In this document: piece after piece, positions 36,776 through 48,436 of the stretch
Layout: each line of letters starts with the position of its first letter
Position numbering within the stretch: the stretch's first letter is position 1
Origin: CAVZCK01 sp963773735
GTDB lineage: Bacteria; Pseudomonadota; Alphaproteobacteria; Rhizobiales; Rhodomicrobiaceae
Reading direction: 5' to 3'
Length of the DNA stretch: 64,000 nt
Assembly: GCA_963773735.1 (NCBI GenBank)
Contig: CAVZCK010000002.1
Span: 115,135-179,134, forward strand
Notes under the pieces: model-generated
Database searches by the model: none
Seen by the model: only the letters and a program-made list of their open reading frames with translations
Told to the model about the DNA's origin: nothing
Translations under genes and position numbers: made by a program

Positions 36776-37900
36776 TCAAGCGGCGAGCGTTCGGCGTCCG
36801 CCTGCTTGAAGCTCAGGCCGATGTCCGGGCCGCGACAAGGTCCGGGCGCGATGCAGCCGTCCTGCGGCTGCGGCGCGCCGTCGAACAGCATGTGCTCGAT
36901 GCGCACATGGTCGTGAAACCATTCGATGTTGCGCGAGCCGCGGCGCGGCGCAGCGACGCGGCAGATGAAGCGCGGGCGCCGTAGTGGGCCGAGAGCGGCA
37001 GCCGAAGCGCGTCGGCACAGCGCGGCGGCGCGCAGGAAGCCGGTGATGCCGCCGCAGCGCGTGGCGTCGGCCTGCAGCACGTCGACGGCGCCGGCCTCCA
37101 GCATGCGGCGGAAATAGAACGGGTCGTAGCCGTATTCGCCGGCCGCGATCTCCATGCCGGCCGGCGCGCGGTCGCGCAGCAGCCGCAAGCCCGTCGAGAT
37201 CGTCGCTCGAGACCGGCTCCTCGAACCAGCCGACGCCGAGCTCGGCGAAACGCTCGGCGAAGCGCCAGCGCCTGCTTGCGGGCGTAGGCGCCGTTGGCAT
37301 CGACGAACAGCTCGCGCGTCGCCGATGGCTCGCGCGCCGCCGCGCACGCGCTCGAGATCGCGCTCGGGCTCGCGTGCCGACCTTCATCTTCACCGCGCGG
37401 CAGCCCTCGCGTCGACCCAGCCGCGCAAGCTGCTCGCGCAGCCGCGTCGTCGTCGTAGGAGGTGAAGCCGCCGCTGCCGTAGACCGGCACCGCCGTCGCG
37501 CGCCGCGCCGAGCAGCGCGACCAGCGGCACGTCCGAGCAGCTTGCGCCTTCAGGTCCCACAGCGCGACGTCGACCGCGGAGATCGCGCAGGCGGCAGATG
37601 CCCGGCCGGCCGAGATTGCGCACCGCGCGCGACCATCGCGGCCCAGAGCGCGCGGATATCGAACGCGTCGCTGCCCGCACGACCGCGTCGGCCAGCACGT
37701 CCGTCGATCGACGCCGGCCGCCGCGGCGTCGGCATAGGTGTAGCCGAAGCCCGGTCTCGCCGCCCGCCGCGATCTCGACCAGGACCATCGTCGTCGCGTC
37801 CCAGGCGATCGTGCCGTCCGCCTCCGGCGCGTCGGTCGGGATGCGTGAAGACGCGCTGGCCGCGATCCGCGTCGATCGGCTGCGCTCGCGGCCTGCACGG
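36776..37900 (-). CDS. Enolase-superfamily (mandelate racemase/muconate lactonizing-like) enzyme, many frameshifts
   Basis: Assembled from three frames: PTDAPEADGTIAWDATTMVL near the start, TGLGYTYADAA-like, then SAVDVALWDLKA, VPVYGSGGFTSYDDD, VKMKVGT (the KxK base motif), LFVDANGAYARKQALAL (first metal ligand), GWFEEPVSSDDLDGL (second), AAGEYGYDPFYFRRML (third), VLQADATRCGGITG and LRLPLSAHYGA (His). The end reads NIEWFHDHVRIEHMLFDG. This is an acid-sugar dehydratase or racemase layout. The stop at 36776-36778 assumes one indel; the start near 37900 is approximate. It sits between the TPP enzyme and the FAD oxidase with gaps under 30 bases. Confidence 0.75.
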
Positions 37901-37912
37901 CGTCGCCGTCGC

Positions 37913-39683
37913 TCAGACCAGTTCGCGCACTTTGTCGCGACGCGACCGTCAGCGCGATCTTGCCCGCGGCCGGCGTGCCCTCGCGCGAGCGCCTCGGCGA
38001 AATGCAGCGCCTGCTTCAGCGTCGACCTTCGGCGGCATCGGCGGCTCGTGCGGGTCGACCACCGCCTCGATCAGCGCCGGGCCCGGGCGTGGCCAGCGCC
38101 TCGCGCAGCGTCTCGGCGCAGCTTGCCGGATCGTCGATGCGTGAAGCCGGCGACGCCGAAGCCCTCGCGCGACCGCCGCGAAGTCGATCGGCTGCAGCTC
38201 GCAGACATATTCCGGATTGCCCAGGAAGACCATCTGCTCCCATTTGATCTGGCCGAGCACGTTGTTCTTGATGACGACGATCTTCACGTTGAGCTTGTAT
38301 TTCACGCAGGTCGCGAACTCGCCCATCAGCATGGTGAGGCCGCCATCGCCGACGAAGCGCGACCACCTGCCGCTCGGGATAGGCGACCGCGGCGGCGATC
38401 GCGTAGGGCAGGCCGCAGGCCATGGTCGCGAGATTGCCGGAGCAGGAGAACATCATGTCGCCGCGGATCGTCAGGTGGCGCGCGACCCAGGTGGTGATCG
38501 TGCCGGAGTCGGTGGCGACGATGGCGTCGTCGTGCGAGCAGCTTGTTCAGCTCGTGCGCCACCACCTGCGGCTTCATCGGCGTGTCGCTGCGCGTGCCGC
38601 GCTCCTCCATCAGCTCGTTCCACTCCTTCATGCCGTCCTGCGCCTTCTCGAGGAAGCCGCGGTCCTCGCGCATGTCGAGCTGCGGCAGCAGCGCGTCGCA
38701 GCACGTGCGCGCGTGTCGCCGACCAGGCCGGCCTCGACCGGATAGCGCAGGCCGATGCGCTGCGGGTCGATGTCGATCTGCACGGCGCGCGCCTGGCCCG
38801 GCTTGGGATAGAATTCGATGTAGGGGAACGAGCTGCCGACGATCAGCAGCGTGTCGCAGTCCTCCAGCGCCTCCTGCGACGGCCGGTGCCGAGCAGGCCG
38901 ATGCCGCCGGTCGTATAGGGGCTGTCGTCGGGCACGCGGCCTTGCCGAGCAGCGGCTTGACGATCGGCGCGCCGAGCCGCTCGGCGACCGCCGCCAGCTC
39001 GTCGCGCCGCGCCGAGCGCGCCGCGGCCGGCGAGGATCGCGGTCTTCTTGCCGGCGTTCAGGATCTCGGCGGCCGCGCGCCAGCTGCGCCTCGCTCGGCA
39101 GCGCGCGCCGAGCGCGCCATGCACGTCGGAGACGTGATGCGGGATGTTGCGCTCGGAGCGCGTGCCTCGTCGACACGCTTCGATCCTGCATGTCGACCGG
39201 GATCGTGACGTGCGCGACGCCGCGATAGGCGAGCGCGGTGCGGCAGGCCAGCTCGACCACGTTCTCGACATGCGCCGGCCCCATGACGCGCGCGTTGTAG
39301 ACGCCACGTCCATGAACAGCTTGTCGAGCTCGACGTCCTGCTGCGTGAACGTGTGGAGCAGGTCGTGGAACTGCAGGCCGGTGATCGCGAGCACCGGCTG
39401 GCCGTCGAGCTTGGCGTCGTAAAGGCCGTTGAGCAGGTGGATGCCGCCGGGCCCGGAGGTCGCGAGGCACACGCCGAGCCTGCCGGTCCATTTGGCGTAG
39501 GCGCAGGCCATGAAGGCGGCCGCCTCCTCGTGGCGCACCTGGATGAAGCGGATCTCGTCCTGCCGCTTGCGCAAGCGACTCCATGATGCCGTTGATGCCG
39601 TCGCCGGGAATGCCGAAGACGGTGTCCACGCCCCAGTCGATGAGAGTGTCGACGAGAACGTCGCCTGCGGTCTGTGTTGCCAT
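37913..39683 (-). CDS. Thiamine-pyrophosphate-requiring enzyme (acetolactate synthase/pyruvate oxidase-like), many frameshifts
   Basis: The start at 39683 reads MATQTAGDVLVDTLIDWGVD and then VFGIPGDGINGIME. The catalytic Glu is in VRHEEAAAFMACAYAKWTG, followed by ATSGPGGIHLLNGLYDAKLD. The C-terminal TPP domain has GDGGLTMLMGEFATCV-like sequence and VVIKNNVLGQIKWEQMVFLG. The end is HFAEALARG and DKVRELV at TGA 37913-37915. The length, about 590 residues, fits pyruvate oxidase or acetolactate synthase relatives. Which 2-oxo acid it uses is unknown. It is the first gene of the cluster. Indels become dense below about 39300. Confidence 0.8.
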
Positions 39684-40019
39684 TGACTGCGCTCCGGAAG
39701 AGAGAGAGAGGAAGAGCGCGGAGGAGACCCTAACCTGGGCGGCAGGCGGTACTTTCTGCCGCGGCTCCTTCGATCTTTGCGTGTATGTGGCTAACGGCAC
39801 GCCCCCGGCGCGGGTTCCCGATTACGTGAAGTTAATGCCGGCGAGAGGCCGCCAGCGCAGCGGAAGGCGGCGGTAGCCGCCCAATAGGGGCCGCGGGTCA
39901 CATAGCCGGCGGCAGCGGCAGCCCGCCTTGCGCGACCTGCCAGGCGACAATGAATTGACCGCGCCGATCCAGATGTGGAGCTGTCTCTGAAGCGGCCACC
40001 ACCTCCTCTGAATGCATGT
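39684..40019. other. Gene-free stretch upstream of the TPP-enzyme cluster
   Basis: About 340 bases. It should carry the promoter of the minus-strand cluster. A minus-strand frame ending LRWRPLAGINFT near 39825 is protein-like but unidentified. The right end merges into IS3 sequence. Confidence 0.35.
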
Positions 40020-40205
40020 CGCGAAAATGCTGCCGAACAGTATGCCGAGACGATCAACGGCCCCTATAAGGCCGAGGTGACGGCGTGGACCTTGGCGCTC
40101 GCTCGAAGCCGTGGAGTTCGCCACCCTCGAATGGGTCGATTGGTTCAACAACCGCCGCCTGCTCTCATCGATCGGCAACATACCGCCAGCCGAAGCAGAT
40201 ATGGG
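40020..40205 (+). pseudogene. IS3-family transposase C-terminal remnant
   Basis: Two frames give ENAAEQYAETINGPYKAEV and, after a frame change near 40085, SLEAVEFATLEWVDWFNNRR with LLSSIGNIPPAEA. These are the last 55 or so residues of an IS3-group OrfB integrase, including the final catalytic-domain helix region. No DDE core, OrfA or terminal inverted repeat is visible. It ends about 95 bases from tRNA-Ser. Confidence 0.75.
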
Positions 40206-40298
40206 GTTTCAAGCGGGGCCGAGCGCAACGACGAACATGGTTTGAAACATGGGCTGCAACGAAATCGTGGCGAATTATCGTTGCTGAGCAATGACTTC

Positions 40299-40388
<90 letters not shown>

Positions 40389-40398
40389 AAGTCGTCTC

Positions 40399-40427
40399 TA
40401 TCTAACGCCTCGATCGGGCCGCCGCAA
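40399..40427 (-). promoter_or_regulatory. Promoter of tRNA-Ser
   Basis: On the minus strand TTGCGG and TAGATA are 17 bases apart, and TAGATA ends 11 bases before the tRNA 5' end. This is a good sigma-70 arrangement for a stable RNA. Confidence 0.55.
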
Positions 40428-40558
40428 GAGCGTGTGCTTGGCCGGCATGGGCGTCCGCTGAGCGCCGCCCGCATCATGCCGGTGGCTTGCGCTGAACGCG
40501 CGGGGCCGACGCGAGGTCTCGTCCGAGTGGAACCCTGGGGTCCGAAAAACGTTGCACA

Positions 40559-41687
40559 ATGCCAGCCGTCAGGCTGCAGGTCCGTAACGTGCTGAAAGAG
40601 ATGACAAACGACGACGATGCCGCCAGGAGTTCCAAAGCCTCGCGCTGGGCGCTCGCAGCCAATGTCTCCATCGTCGGCCTTTTTGCACTTGCCATCGTGG
40701 CGGCGCTCTATCTGGCGCGCCCGGTCGCTGTTCCCGTCGTCCTCGCGGTCATCTTGGGAACAATCCTGGGGCCGATGGTTTCGCGTCTTGAGCGCTATGG
40801 TATCCCGCGCGTCGCCAGCACGATCGTCATTGTGCTCCTGCTGCTGGGCGTGTTCGTCATTCTCACAGCCGCACTGACGGCGCCGCTGACGGAGTGGATC
40901 GGCAAAGCCTCTCAGCTCGGCTCGCTTCTGCGCAGCAGATTGCAGGATTTCGGCGAGCCAATCAAGGCGCTTCAAGAGCTTTATCGCTCCCTGCAATCCA
41001 TTGGCGGCGCCTCGGGCGAGACGGGAAACGCGATCAGGATCGAGGCATCGCCGGACGCCAGTATCGTGCAGACGGCAATCTCGATCCTGACGCCGGCCTT
41101 AAGCCAGCTTCTGATCGTCTTCGTCTCAACCACATTCTATCTGATCTTCAAGAACGATTTTAAAGGCTCCGCCGTCCTCATCTTCTCGATGCGGGAGACG
41201 AGGCTCATTGCGATCCGCGTTTTCAACGATACCGAAACAAAGCTTGCGCGATATTTCGCCACATTCACGGCGATCAACGCTGCCTTGGGTGCGATCACCA
41301 CGCTCGCCATGTGGATGGTCGGCATGCCGAACCCTCTCCTATGGGGCGTATTGGCGGCAGTCCTGAACTACCTGCCCTATCTCGGGCCGGCGATCGTCAC
41401 AATCGCGCTGGTCATCGCCTCCCTTCTGGCTTTCCCGACGCTTGGTCAGGCCGACTTTGCCACCGATCATTTATACCATCGTGCATGTGCTTGAAGGCGA
41501 GTTCGTCACGCCGAGCATTCTGGCCTATAGCCTTGCGGTCAACCCGTTTTTCTTGTTTCTTTCCGTGGTGTTCTGGACTTGGCTTTGGGGACCGATCGGC
41601 GCTTTTCTGGCCGTACCGATCGCAATGATCATCGTCAGTGTGGTTGAGCACGTCGGCACAGACTCTGAGAAACCAAGCCTGCCTTGA
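40559..41687 (+). CDS. AI-2E family (PerM-like) transporter, one frameshift (second copy)
   Basis: An inner-membrane protein of about 375 residues: N-terminal helices (NVSIVGLFALAIVAALYLAR, VPVVLAVILGTILGPMVSRL), a periplasmic stretch, then LLIVFVSTTFYLIFKNDF and MPNPLLWGVLAAVLNYLPYL (signature). After a frame change near 41455 come LPPIIYTIVHVLEGEFVTP and LWGPIGAFLAVPIAMIIVSV. The substrate is unknown. Start is uncertain: ATG 40559 or ATG 40601 (MTNDDD), which has purines directly before it. It is the paralogue of 26952-28069, with clearly different sequence outside the signature. Confidence 0.82.
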
Positions 41688-41793
41688 GCGGCCGGCTGCG
41701 GGGTTTGCGATCGATCCGGCCGGCCGCGCGGCGCCCAAACGCTCACTTTGCCTCGGCCACCGCTTCGGGGTGGCGAGGAGGAATCGGTCCCGA

Positions 41794-42474
41794 TCAGACC
41801 AGGATGCCAAAGGCGTCTTCGGCGTTGCGGCGGATGGCGGCGATATCGCCCGCATAATCGCCGCCTTTGAACACGCCCGATCCGGCGACGATCGCATTCG
41901 CGCCAGCGCGCGCCACCTGATCGACGGTTTCGGCGTTGACGCCGCCATCGACCTCAAGGTCGATCGGACGGTCGCCGATCATGACCTTCAGCCGACGGAT
42001 CTTTTCGCATTGCGCCGGAATGAAGGCCTGGCCGCCGAAGCCCGGATTGACCGTCATGACCAGGATCAGATCGAGCTTGTCGAGCACATATTCGACGGCG
42101 CTTTCGGGCGTCGACGGCGTCAGCGACACGCCCGCCCTTTTGCCGAGCGCCCGGATCGCCTGAAGCGAACGGTCGAGATGCGGCCCCGCTTCGGCGTGCA
42201 CCGTGATGATGTCGGAGCCCGCTTTGGCGAAGGCCTCGATAAACGGATCGCAGGGCTCGATCATCAGATGGACGTCGAAGATTTTGCGACTATGCGGGCG
42301 CAGCGCCTTCACCACATCGGGGCCGATGGTGATGTTGGGCACGAAATGCCCGTCCATCACGTCGACATGGACCCAGTCGCATCCGGCCTCGTCGATGGCG
42401 CGCACCTCCTCGCCGAGGCGCGCGAAATCGGCTGACAGGATCGACGGAGCGATAACGATCGGGCGCTGCTGCAT
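41794..42474 (-). CDS. rpe: Ribulose-phosphate 3-epimerase
   Basis: A 226-residue TIM-barrel enzyme interconverting ribulose 5-phosphate and xylulose 5-phosphate. IAPSILSADFARLGEEV, VHVDVMDGHFVPN, DVHLMIEPCD, VMTVNPGFGGQAFIP and DLEVDGGVNAETV are all present, with the metal-binding His and Asp residues. It follows the aldolase gene by eight bases in the order pgk-fba-rpe, so the three are probably co-transcribed and serve the pentose-phosphate or Calvin cycle and glycolysis. Confidence 0.95.
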   Translation of the reverse strand: MQQRPIVIAPSILSADFARLGEEVRAIDEAGCDWVHVDVMDGHFVPNITIGPDVVKALRPHSRKIFDVHLMIEPCDPFIEAFAKAGSDIITVHAEAGPHLDRSLQAIRALGKRAGVSLTPSTPESAVEYVLDKLDLILVMTVNPGFGGQAFIPAQCEKIRRLKVMIGDRPIDLEVDGGVNAETVDQVARAGANAIVAGSGVFKGGDYAGDIAAIRRNAEDAFGILV

Positions 42475-42481
42475 GGCCGTC

Positions 42482-43562
42482 TTACGCCGCCTTCGCCGTG
42501 CCGATGCGCGGGTCGAGTTCGCCCTTTGCGTAGCGCTTGGCCATCTCGGCGAGCGGGATGACTTCGATCTTCCCGGCGTTGCCGGCCGTGCCGAACTGCT
42601 CGAAACGCTCCTTGCAGATGCGCCGCATGGCGGCGATGGCGGGCTTCAGATATTTGCGCGGATCGAACTCGCCCTTGTCGGTTGCCAGCACCTTGCGGAT
42701 CGCCGCGGTGGCGGCGAGGCGCAGATCGGTGTCGATATTCACCTTGCGCACGCCGTGCTTGATGCCGCGCACGATCTCCTCCACCGGCACGCCATAGGTC
42801 TCGCGGATCTCGCCGCCATATCGCGTTGATCATTTCGAGCAGGTCCTGCGGCACCGAGGAGGAGCCATGCATGACGATATGGGTGTTGGGGAGCTTGGCG
42901 TGGATCTTCTCGATCACATCCATCGCGAGCACTTCGCCGGTCGGCTTGCGGGTGAACTTATAAGCGCCATGCGAGGTGCCGATGGCGACGGCAAGCGCGT
43001 CCACCTTGGTTTCGGCGACGAATTTGGCCGCTTCGTCCGGATCGGTGACGAGCATGTCGTGGGAGAGCTTGCCCTCGAAGCCATGGCCGTCCTCCTTATC
43101 GCCCATGCCGGTCTCCAGCGAGCCGAGCACGCCGAGTTCTCCCTCCACCGACACGCCGACCATATGAGCCAGCTCCGAGACGCGCTTCGTCACGCCGGCA
43201 TTATAGTCGTAATCGCCGGGCGTCTTGGCGTCCTCCTTCAGCGAGCCGTCCATCATCACCGAGGTGAAGCCATGCTGGATCGCCGACAGGCAGGTGGCGA
43301 CGTTGTTGCCGTGGTCCTGATGCAGGCAGAGCGGGATATTCGGGTAAATGGCCTCAAGCGCCTCCATCATCTTGGCCAGCATCAGGTCGTGCGCATAGGC
43401 GCGGGCGCCGCGGCTCGCCTGGATGATCACCGGGCTATCGGTCTGCTTGGCGGCCTCCATGATCGCCAGGCCCTGTTCCATATTGTTGATGTTGAAGGCG
43501 GGCACGCCGTAGCCATGTTCGGCGGCATGGTCCAGAAGCTGCCGCAATGTAATTCGTGCCAT
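42482..43562 (-). CDS. fba: Class II fructose-bisphosphate aldolase (CbbA/Fba type), one frameshift
   Basis: A zinc-dependent aldolase of about 359 residues. It opens ARITLRQLLDHAAEHGYGVP, with CLHQDHGNN (zinc His), SVMMDGSLKED, VSVEGELGVLGSLETG and ALAVAIGTSHGAYKF. A one-base insertion near 42822 interrupts EMIN-YGGEIRETYGVPVEE; removing it restores GIKHGVRKVNIDTDLRLA and the end at 42482. The long form with the KEDGHGFEG insert is the Calvin-cycle/proteobacterial type. An active aldolase is expected, so the frameshift is probably a read error. Confidence 0.9.
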
Positions 43563-43577
43563 AGTTGTTTCTCCCTG

Positions 43578-44807
<1,230 letters not shown>

Positions 44808-45426
44808 TCCTGCCGTCCAATGCTGTTTGGTTCCTAAATTATCGGCGCTTGCTGCAGAACCGCCGTGGGAGAATGCGAAGAACGTTTGCGTAAAGCCAAG
44901 CGGATCGAAATTTATACTACTAAAGTCATATGCTGCTTTGGAAGCCCGAACTGTATGACTTCTGGTCACAGTTGACATGAGCTGCGGAATGCGTCGAGCC
45001 GGGCGGGAACCGGCGTACCCGGCTGTCCCGGCGGCCATCCCTTTGTGGCAACCCGGAGACTCCAGCCTATCATAACGGCCGGCGAAAAAACGCGCCCGGC
45101 CAAGCAATTGCATCCACGCCAAATTTTCCGTTAGCGTCGACCCCTTTCTGTTACAGAACTGTCGCAACAAGCTGCTACGCATTGCGAAATGACTGCCGGC
45201 CAACACGAACCTCCCCTTTCAGAGAATAAGTGAATGTCTAGGAACCATCAGCTCGCAGAGCTGGCTGCGCGGGCGGAAGGTCCGCTGCTGTTGTGGGGCC
45301 GGTCTCTACAAAACTCTCGGCAGATCTACAGTCTTTTTCCGGCCAGTCCCTGTCTCGGAAGCGCCCCCGTCGAACAGGCGCAACAGGCCGCGTCTGGATC
45401 AACCTGCCGCCGGCGTGCATCTGGGT
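44808..45426. other. Gene-free stretch upstream of pgk
   Basis: About 620 bases. Several frames are open, including an in-frame extension of pgk, but none is convincing. It presumably carries the pgk-fba-rpe promoter and possibly a long leader. Confidence 0.4.
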
Positions 45427-46032
45427 CTATCGCAAGCCGCTCGGCTGAGACCTGTCTCCCGCAGCCTCCCGCTGTGTCTTCAGAATCAGTTCATAGACGC
45501 GCCTGGCGTCGGCGATCAGCTCAAAGCTCGGCGGCGAATAACCGTCTGCGCCTGGCCATGATGGCCGCCCCCACCACCCATAGAACGGATTGGGGCGCCC
45601 CAGCACGATCGTGCCTTCGCCATTGGCACGCGTCCTGATGGAAATATCCGTGAGATTTTGGAGGAGCACTGAGCTTGTGGTCTTGGTGACGACGCCTGAA
45701 ATAATGATCGCGCGCAGATTGGTCAGACCATAGACCGTATTTGCGCGGGCCCTGGCGTCCCAGAAAAAACGGCCGACGATGAGATAAAGGCCGATCAGTA
45801 CGAAAGGGACCCCGAACAGGACAATGAAAGTCGGCGCGCCGCTCCGGATGGCCGACATCTCCCAAAAGATCGCGAAGCCGCCCCAGAAGATGCTGAACGG
45901 GATGAAGAAAGCATCGGAGATCCGAAGCTGCAGCCCGTGTTTCGGCACGCCGGTCCAGATCAGTCGTTCCCTCGGTTCGAGGATGTCGCCGATCTCGTGC
46001 TGCGCCTTTACATTGAAGGAACCGCTCGTCAT
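45427..46032 (-). CDS. Membrane protein with bacterial PH domain
   Basis: A 201-residue protein. Two hydrophobic segments (FIPFSIFWGGFAIFW and FIVLFGVPFVLIGLYLIVG) are followed by a PH-like beta domain with YGLTNLRAIIISGVVTKTTS and SVLLQNLTDISIRTRANGEG. The N-terminus EPRERLIWTGVPKHG is typical of bPH/YdbT-like proteins. The function of this family is not established. The gene is intact and single. Confidence 0.8.
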   Translation of the reverse strand: MTSGSFNVKAQHEIGDILEPRERLIWTGVPKHGLQLRISDAFFIPFSIFWGGFAIFWEMSAIRSGAPTFIVLFGVPFVLIGLYLIVGRFFWDARARANTVYGLTNLRAIIISGVVTKTTSSVLLQNLTDISIRTRANGEGTIVLGRPNPFYGWWGRPSWPGADGYSPPSFELIADARRVYELILKTQREAAGDRSQPSGLR

Positions 46033-46236
46033 GAACCCCGCTATACGTTAATGAGCGGCGGACGCGTCAGTCGCGATTAATCTGCCAGACCGTATCGAAC
46101 GTCAGGATCGGCCCTGGAGGCGCCGCCCAGTCCCGCGAGTCTTGCTGATATTTTACCATGAGTGCGGGCGGACGGCAGCTGCCGAAAAGGCCGGAGTGGT
46201 TTGATCTGCCGTGCAACCATTGGGGACGGCAAGGAG

Positions 46237-47304
46237 CTAGGCGATTTGCGCAAGCAGCGCCTTGGTGCAATCCGCCGTCGATGCCTGCCCGCCGAGGTCG
46301 CGCGTGCGGGCGCCGGGCTGTTGCAGCGTCTCCTCGATCGCCGCCTCCAGCGTCATTGCGGCTTCCTTCTCGCCGAGATGCTCGAACATCATCGCGGCGG
46401 TCCAGAAGGCCGCGACCGGATTGGCGATCGCCTTGCCGGCAATATCGGGCGCCGAGCCGTGCACCGGCTCGAACATGGAAGGATATTGCCGCTCCGGATT
46501 GAGATTGCCGGCCGGGGCGATGCCGATCGAGCCCGCGACCGCCGGACCGAGATCGGAGAGGATGTCGCCGAACAGGTTCGAGCCGACGACCACATCGAAC
46601 CAGTCGGGGTGCTGGACGAAATGGGCGGTGAGAATGTCGATGTGGAACTGCGCCGTCTTGACGCCGGGATAACGCTTGGCCATCTCGGCGAAACGCTCGT
46701 CCCAGAAGGGCATGGTGTGCACGATGCCGTTGGATTTGGTTGCCGAGGTCACATGCTTGCGCTCGCGCGCCTCTGCGAGCTTGAAGGCGTAGTCGAGAAT
46801 GCGGTCGACGCCCCGGCGCGTGAACACCGCCTCCTGCACCGCCATTTCCTGCGGCGTGCCCCGATAGACCCGGCCGCCGACCTCGGAATATTCGCCCTCG
46901 ACATTCTCGCGCACGACGATGAAGTCGATGTCCTTCTGTCCCCGGCCGGCGAGCGGCGAGGTGATGCCCTTGAGCAGCCGCACCGGGCGGACATTGGCGT
47001 AGAGATCGAGCTCGCGGCGCAGCGGGATGAGCAGTCCCCAGAGCGAGACGTGATCGGGCACGCCCGGCCAGCCGACCGCGCCGAGATAGATCGCGTCGAA
47101 CCCCTTGATCTGCGCGATGCCGTCCTCGGGCATCATCCGTCCGGTCGCCTTGAATCGCTCGCAAGACCAGTCGAACGCGGTCCATTCGACGGCAAAGCCA
47201 TGACGGCGGGCTGCGGCATCGGCGGCCGCCTGCCCGGCGGGAATGACCTCCTTGCCGATGCCGTCGCCTGGGATGGTTGCGATGCGATAGGTCCTGCGGG
47301 TCAC
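46237..47304 (-). CDS. Tartrate dehydrogenase/decarboxylase-like (isocitrate/isopropylmalate dehydrogenase family)
   Basis: A 355-residue NAD- and metal-dependent beta-decarboxylating dehydrogenase. Motifs are IATIPGDGIGKEVIPAG, VVRENVEGEYSEVGGRVYRG, KSNGIVHTMPFWDERF, NLFGDILSDLGPAVAGSIGI and FEPVHGSAPDIAGK. The GGRVYRGTPQE segment and overall sequence fit tartrate dehydrogenase (TtuC) rather than LeuB. The start is GTG 47304, which overlaps the stop of the hydrolase gene, so the two are coupled. It probably acts on tartrate, malate or a related 2-hydroxy acid. Confidence 0.88.
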   Translation of the reverse strand: MTRRTYRIATIPGDGIGKEVIPAGQAAADAAARRHGFAVEWTAFDWSCERFKATGRMMPEDGIAQIKGFDAIYLGAVGWPGVPDHVSLWGLLIPLRRELDLYANVRPVRLLKGITSPLAGRGQKDIDFIVVRENVEGEYSEVGGRVYRGTPQEMAVQEAVFTRRGVDRILDYAFKLAEARERKHVTSATKSNGIVHTMPFWDERFAEMAKRYPGVKTAQFHIDILTAHFVQHPDWFDVVVGSNLFGDILSDLGPAVAGSIGIAPAGNLNPERQYPSMFEPVHGSAPDIAGKAIANPVAAFWTAAMMFEHLGEKEAAMTLEAAIEETLQQPGARTRDLGGQASTADCTKALLAQIA

Positions 47305-48185
47305 GCCTTCGGCCCTTCCGAGAAAAACGCGATGAAACGCGCGGTGATCAAATCGGGGAGTTCTTCCGCCAGATAGTGGCCGCCCGGCAGCGCTTCGCCC
47401 TGGACGTTCGCCGCGCGGCGGCGCCAGAGCTCGAGGCAATCGAAATGCGCCTCGATGGCGCCATCCTTGCCCCAGAGCGCCAGGAGCGGGCAGTCGACCT
47501 TGCGGTCGCCATCGGCATTGTCGTGCTCGATGTCGATCGAAGCGGCCGCGCGGTAATCCTCGCAGCTTGCATGGATGGTGGCGGGGTCGCGAAACGCGGT
47601 GAGATAGTCGGCGAGCGCCTCATTCGTGAACGGCGTCAGCCCCGCGCGTCCGGCGCCGCATTTTGCCCGCCAGCAAAATTCCGGATCGGCGCCGATCAGG
47701 CGCTCGGGAAACGGCGCCGGCAGGATCAGAAAAAACCAGTGCCAGTAGGTGCGCGCAAAGCCGTCCGTGGTGCTCGCATACATTTCGCGCGTCGGCGCGA
47801 TGTCGAGAAGCGCGATCCGCCCGATCCGGTCCGGCCAGTCGAGCGCCATCCGGTGGGCGACGCGCGCGCCCCGGTCATGCGCGCCGACCACGAAGCGGCT
47901 ATGGCCGAGGCGTTCCATGACGCGGACCATATCGGCGGCCATGGCGCGTTTCGAGTAGGGTGCATGATCGGCAGTCGTCTCCGGCTTCGATGAGCGGCCA
48001 TAGCCGCGCAGATCGGTGGCGACGACCGTGAAGCGGCGGGCCAGCTCCGGTGCTATCTTGTGCCACATGGCATGTGTCTGCGGATAGCCGTGAAGGAGCA
48101 GCAGCGGCGGGCCGGAGCCGCCTGTTACGCCGTGGATGACGGCACCCTCACCCTCAATATCGAATCTCGTAAAGCCATTAAACAT
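47301..48185 (-). CDS. Alpha/beta hydrolase (haloacetate dehalogenase-like)
   Basis: A 294-residue alpha/beta-fold enzyme. LLLLHGYPQTHAMWHKIAP is the oxyanion-hole HG motif. VVGAHDRGARVAHRMALDWP carries an Asp nucleophile, as in fluoroacetate and haloalkane dehalogenases, not Ser. The acid is in the ALWGKDGAI region, and the catalytic His in PGGHYLAEELPD. Close relatives include fluoroacetate dehalogenase and epoxide hydrolase. I pick ATG 48185 (MFNGF); an upstream extension of 26 codons is unlike the family. It is coupled to the tartrate dehydrogenase-like gene. Confidence 0.85.
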   Translation of the reverse strand: MFNGFTRFDIEGEGAVIHGVTGGSGPPLLLLHGYPQTHAMWHKIAPELARRFTVVATDLRGYGRSSKPETTADHAPYSKRAMAADMVRVMERLGHSRFVVGAHDRGARVAHRMALDWPDRIGRIALLDIAPTREMYASTTDGFARTYWHWFFLILPAPFPERLIGADPEFCWRAKCGAGRAGLTPFTNEALADYLTAFRDPATIHASCEDYRAAASIDIEHDNADGDRKVDCPLLALWGKDGAIEAHFDCLELWRRRAANVQGEALPGGHYLAEELPDLITARFIAFFSEGPKA

Positions 48186-48436
48186 ATCGATGCCAACCAA
48201 CTCACCGCACTCGAAAAAACCTAAGCAGGTTATGATTGCAAAGCCAACGAATTCCAACATCACCCGGTCGAGTGTGGCGCTCCACCCTTATCCGGCGCCG
48301 GGCGGCGCGAAATCTTAGCGTAACACCTGCTTTGACCGCGTTCATCGACACCCTATGTCTATGGCAAGCTGTTTCGCGGCGCCTGCGCTAACACTGATCG
48401 CCGCTGCCCCTTGCATCAATCGGGAGCCCTCCTCTC

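Noticed and set aside
44808..45206. A 133-codon N-terminal extension of pgk
   Set aside because: The extension has no family resemblance, and the ATG at 44807 gives the standard PGK N-terminus.
46162..47376. A 404-residue + strand frame opposite the tartrate dehydrogenase-like gene
   Set aside because: The minus-strand enzyme is complete with all family motifs; the + frame is its shadow.
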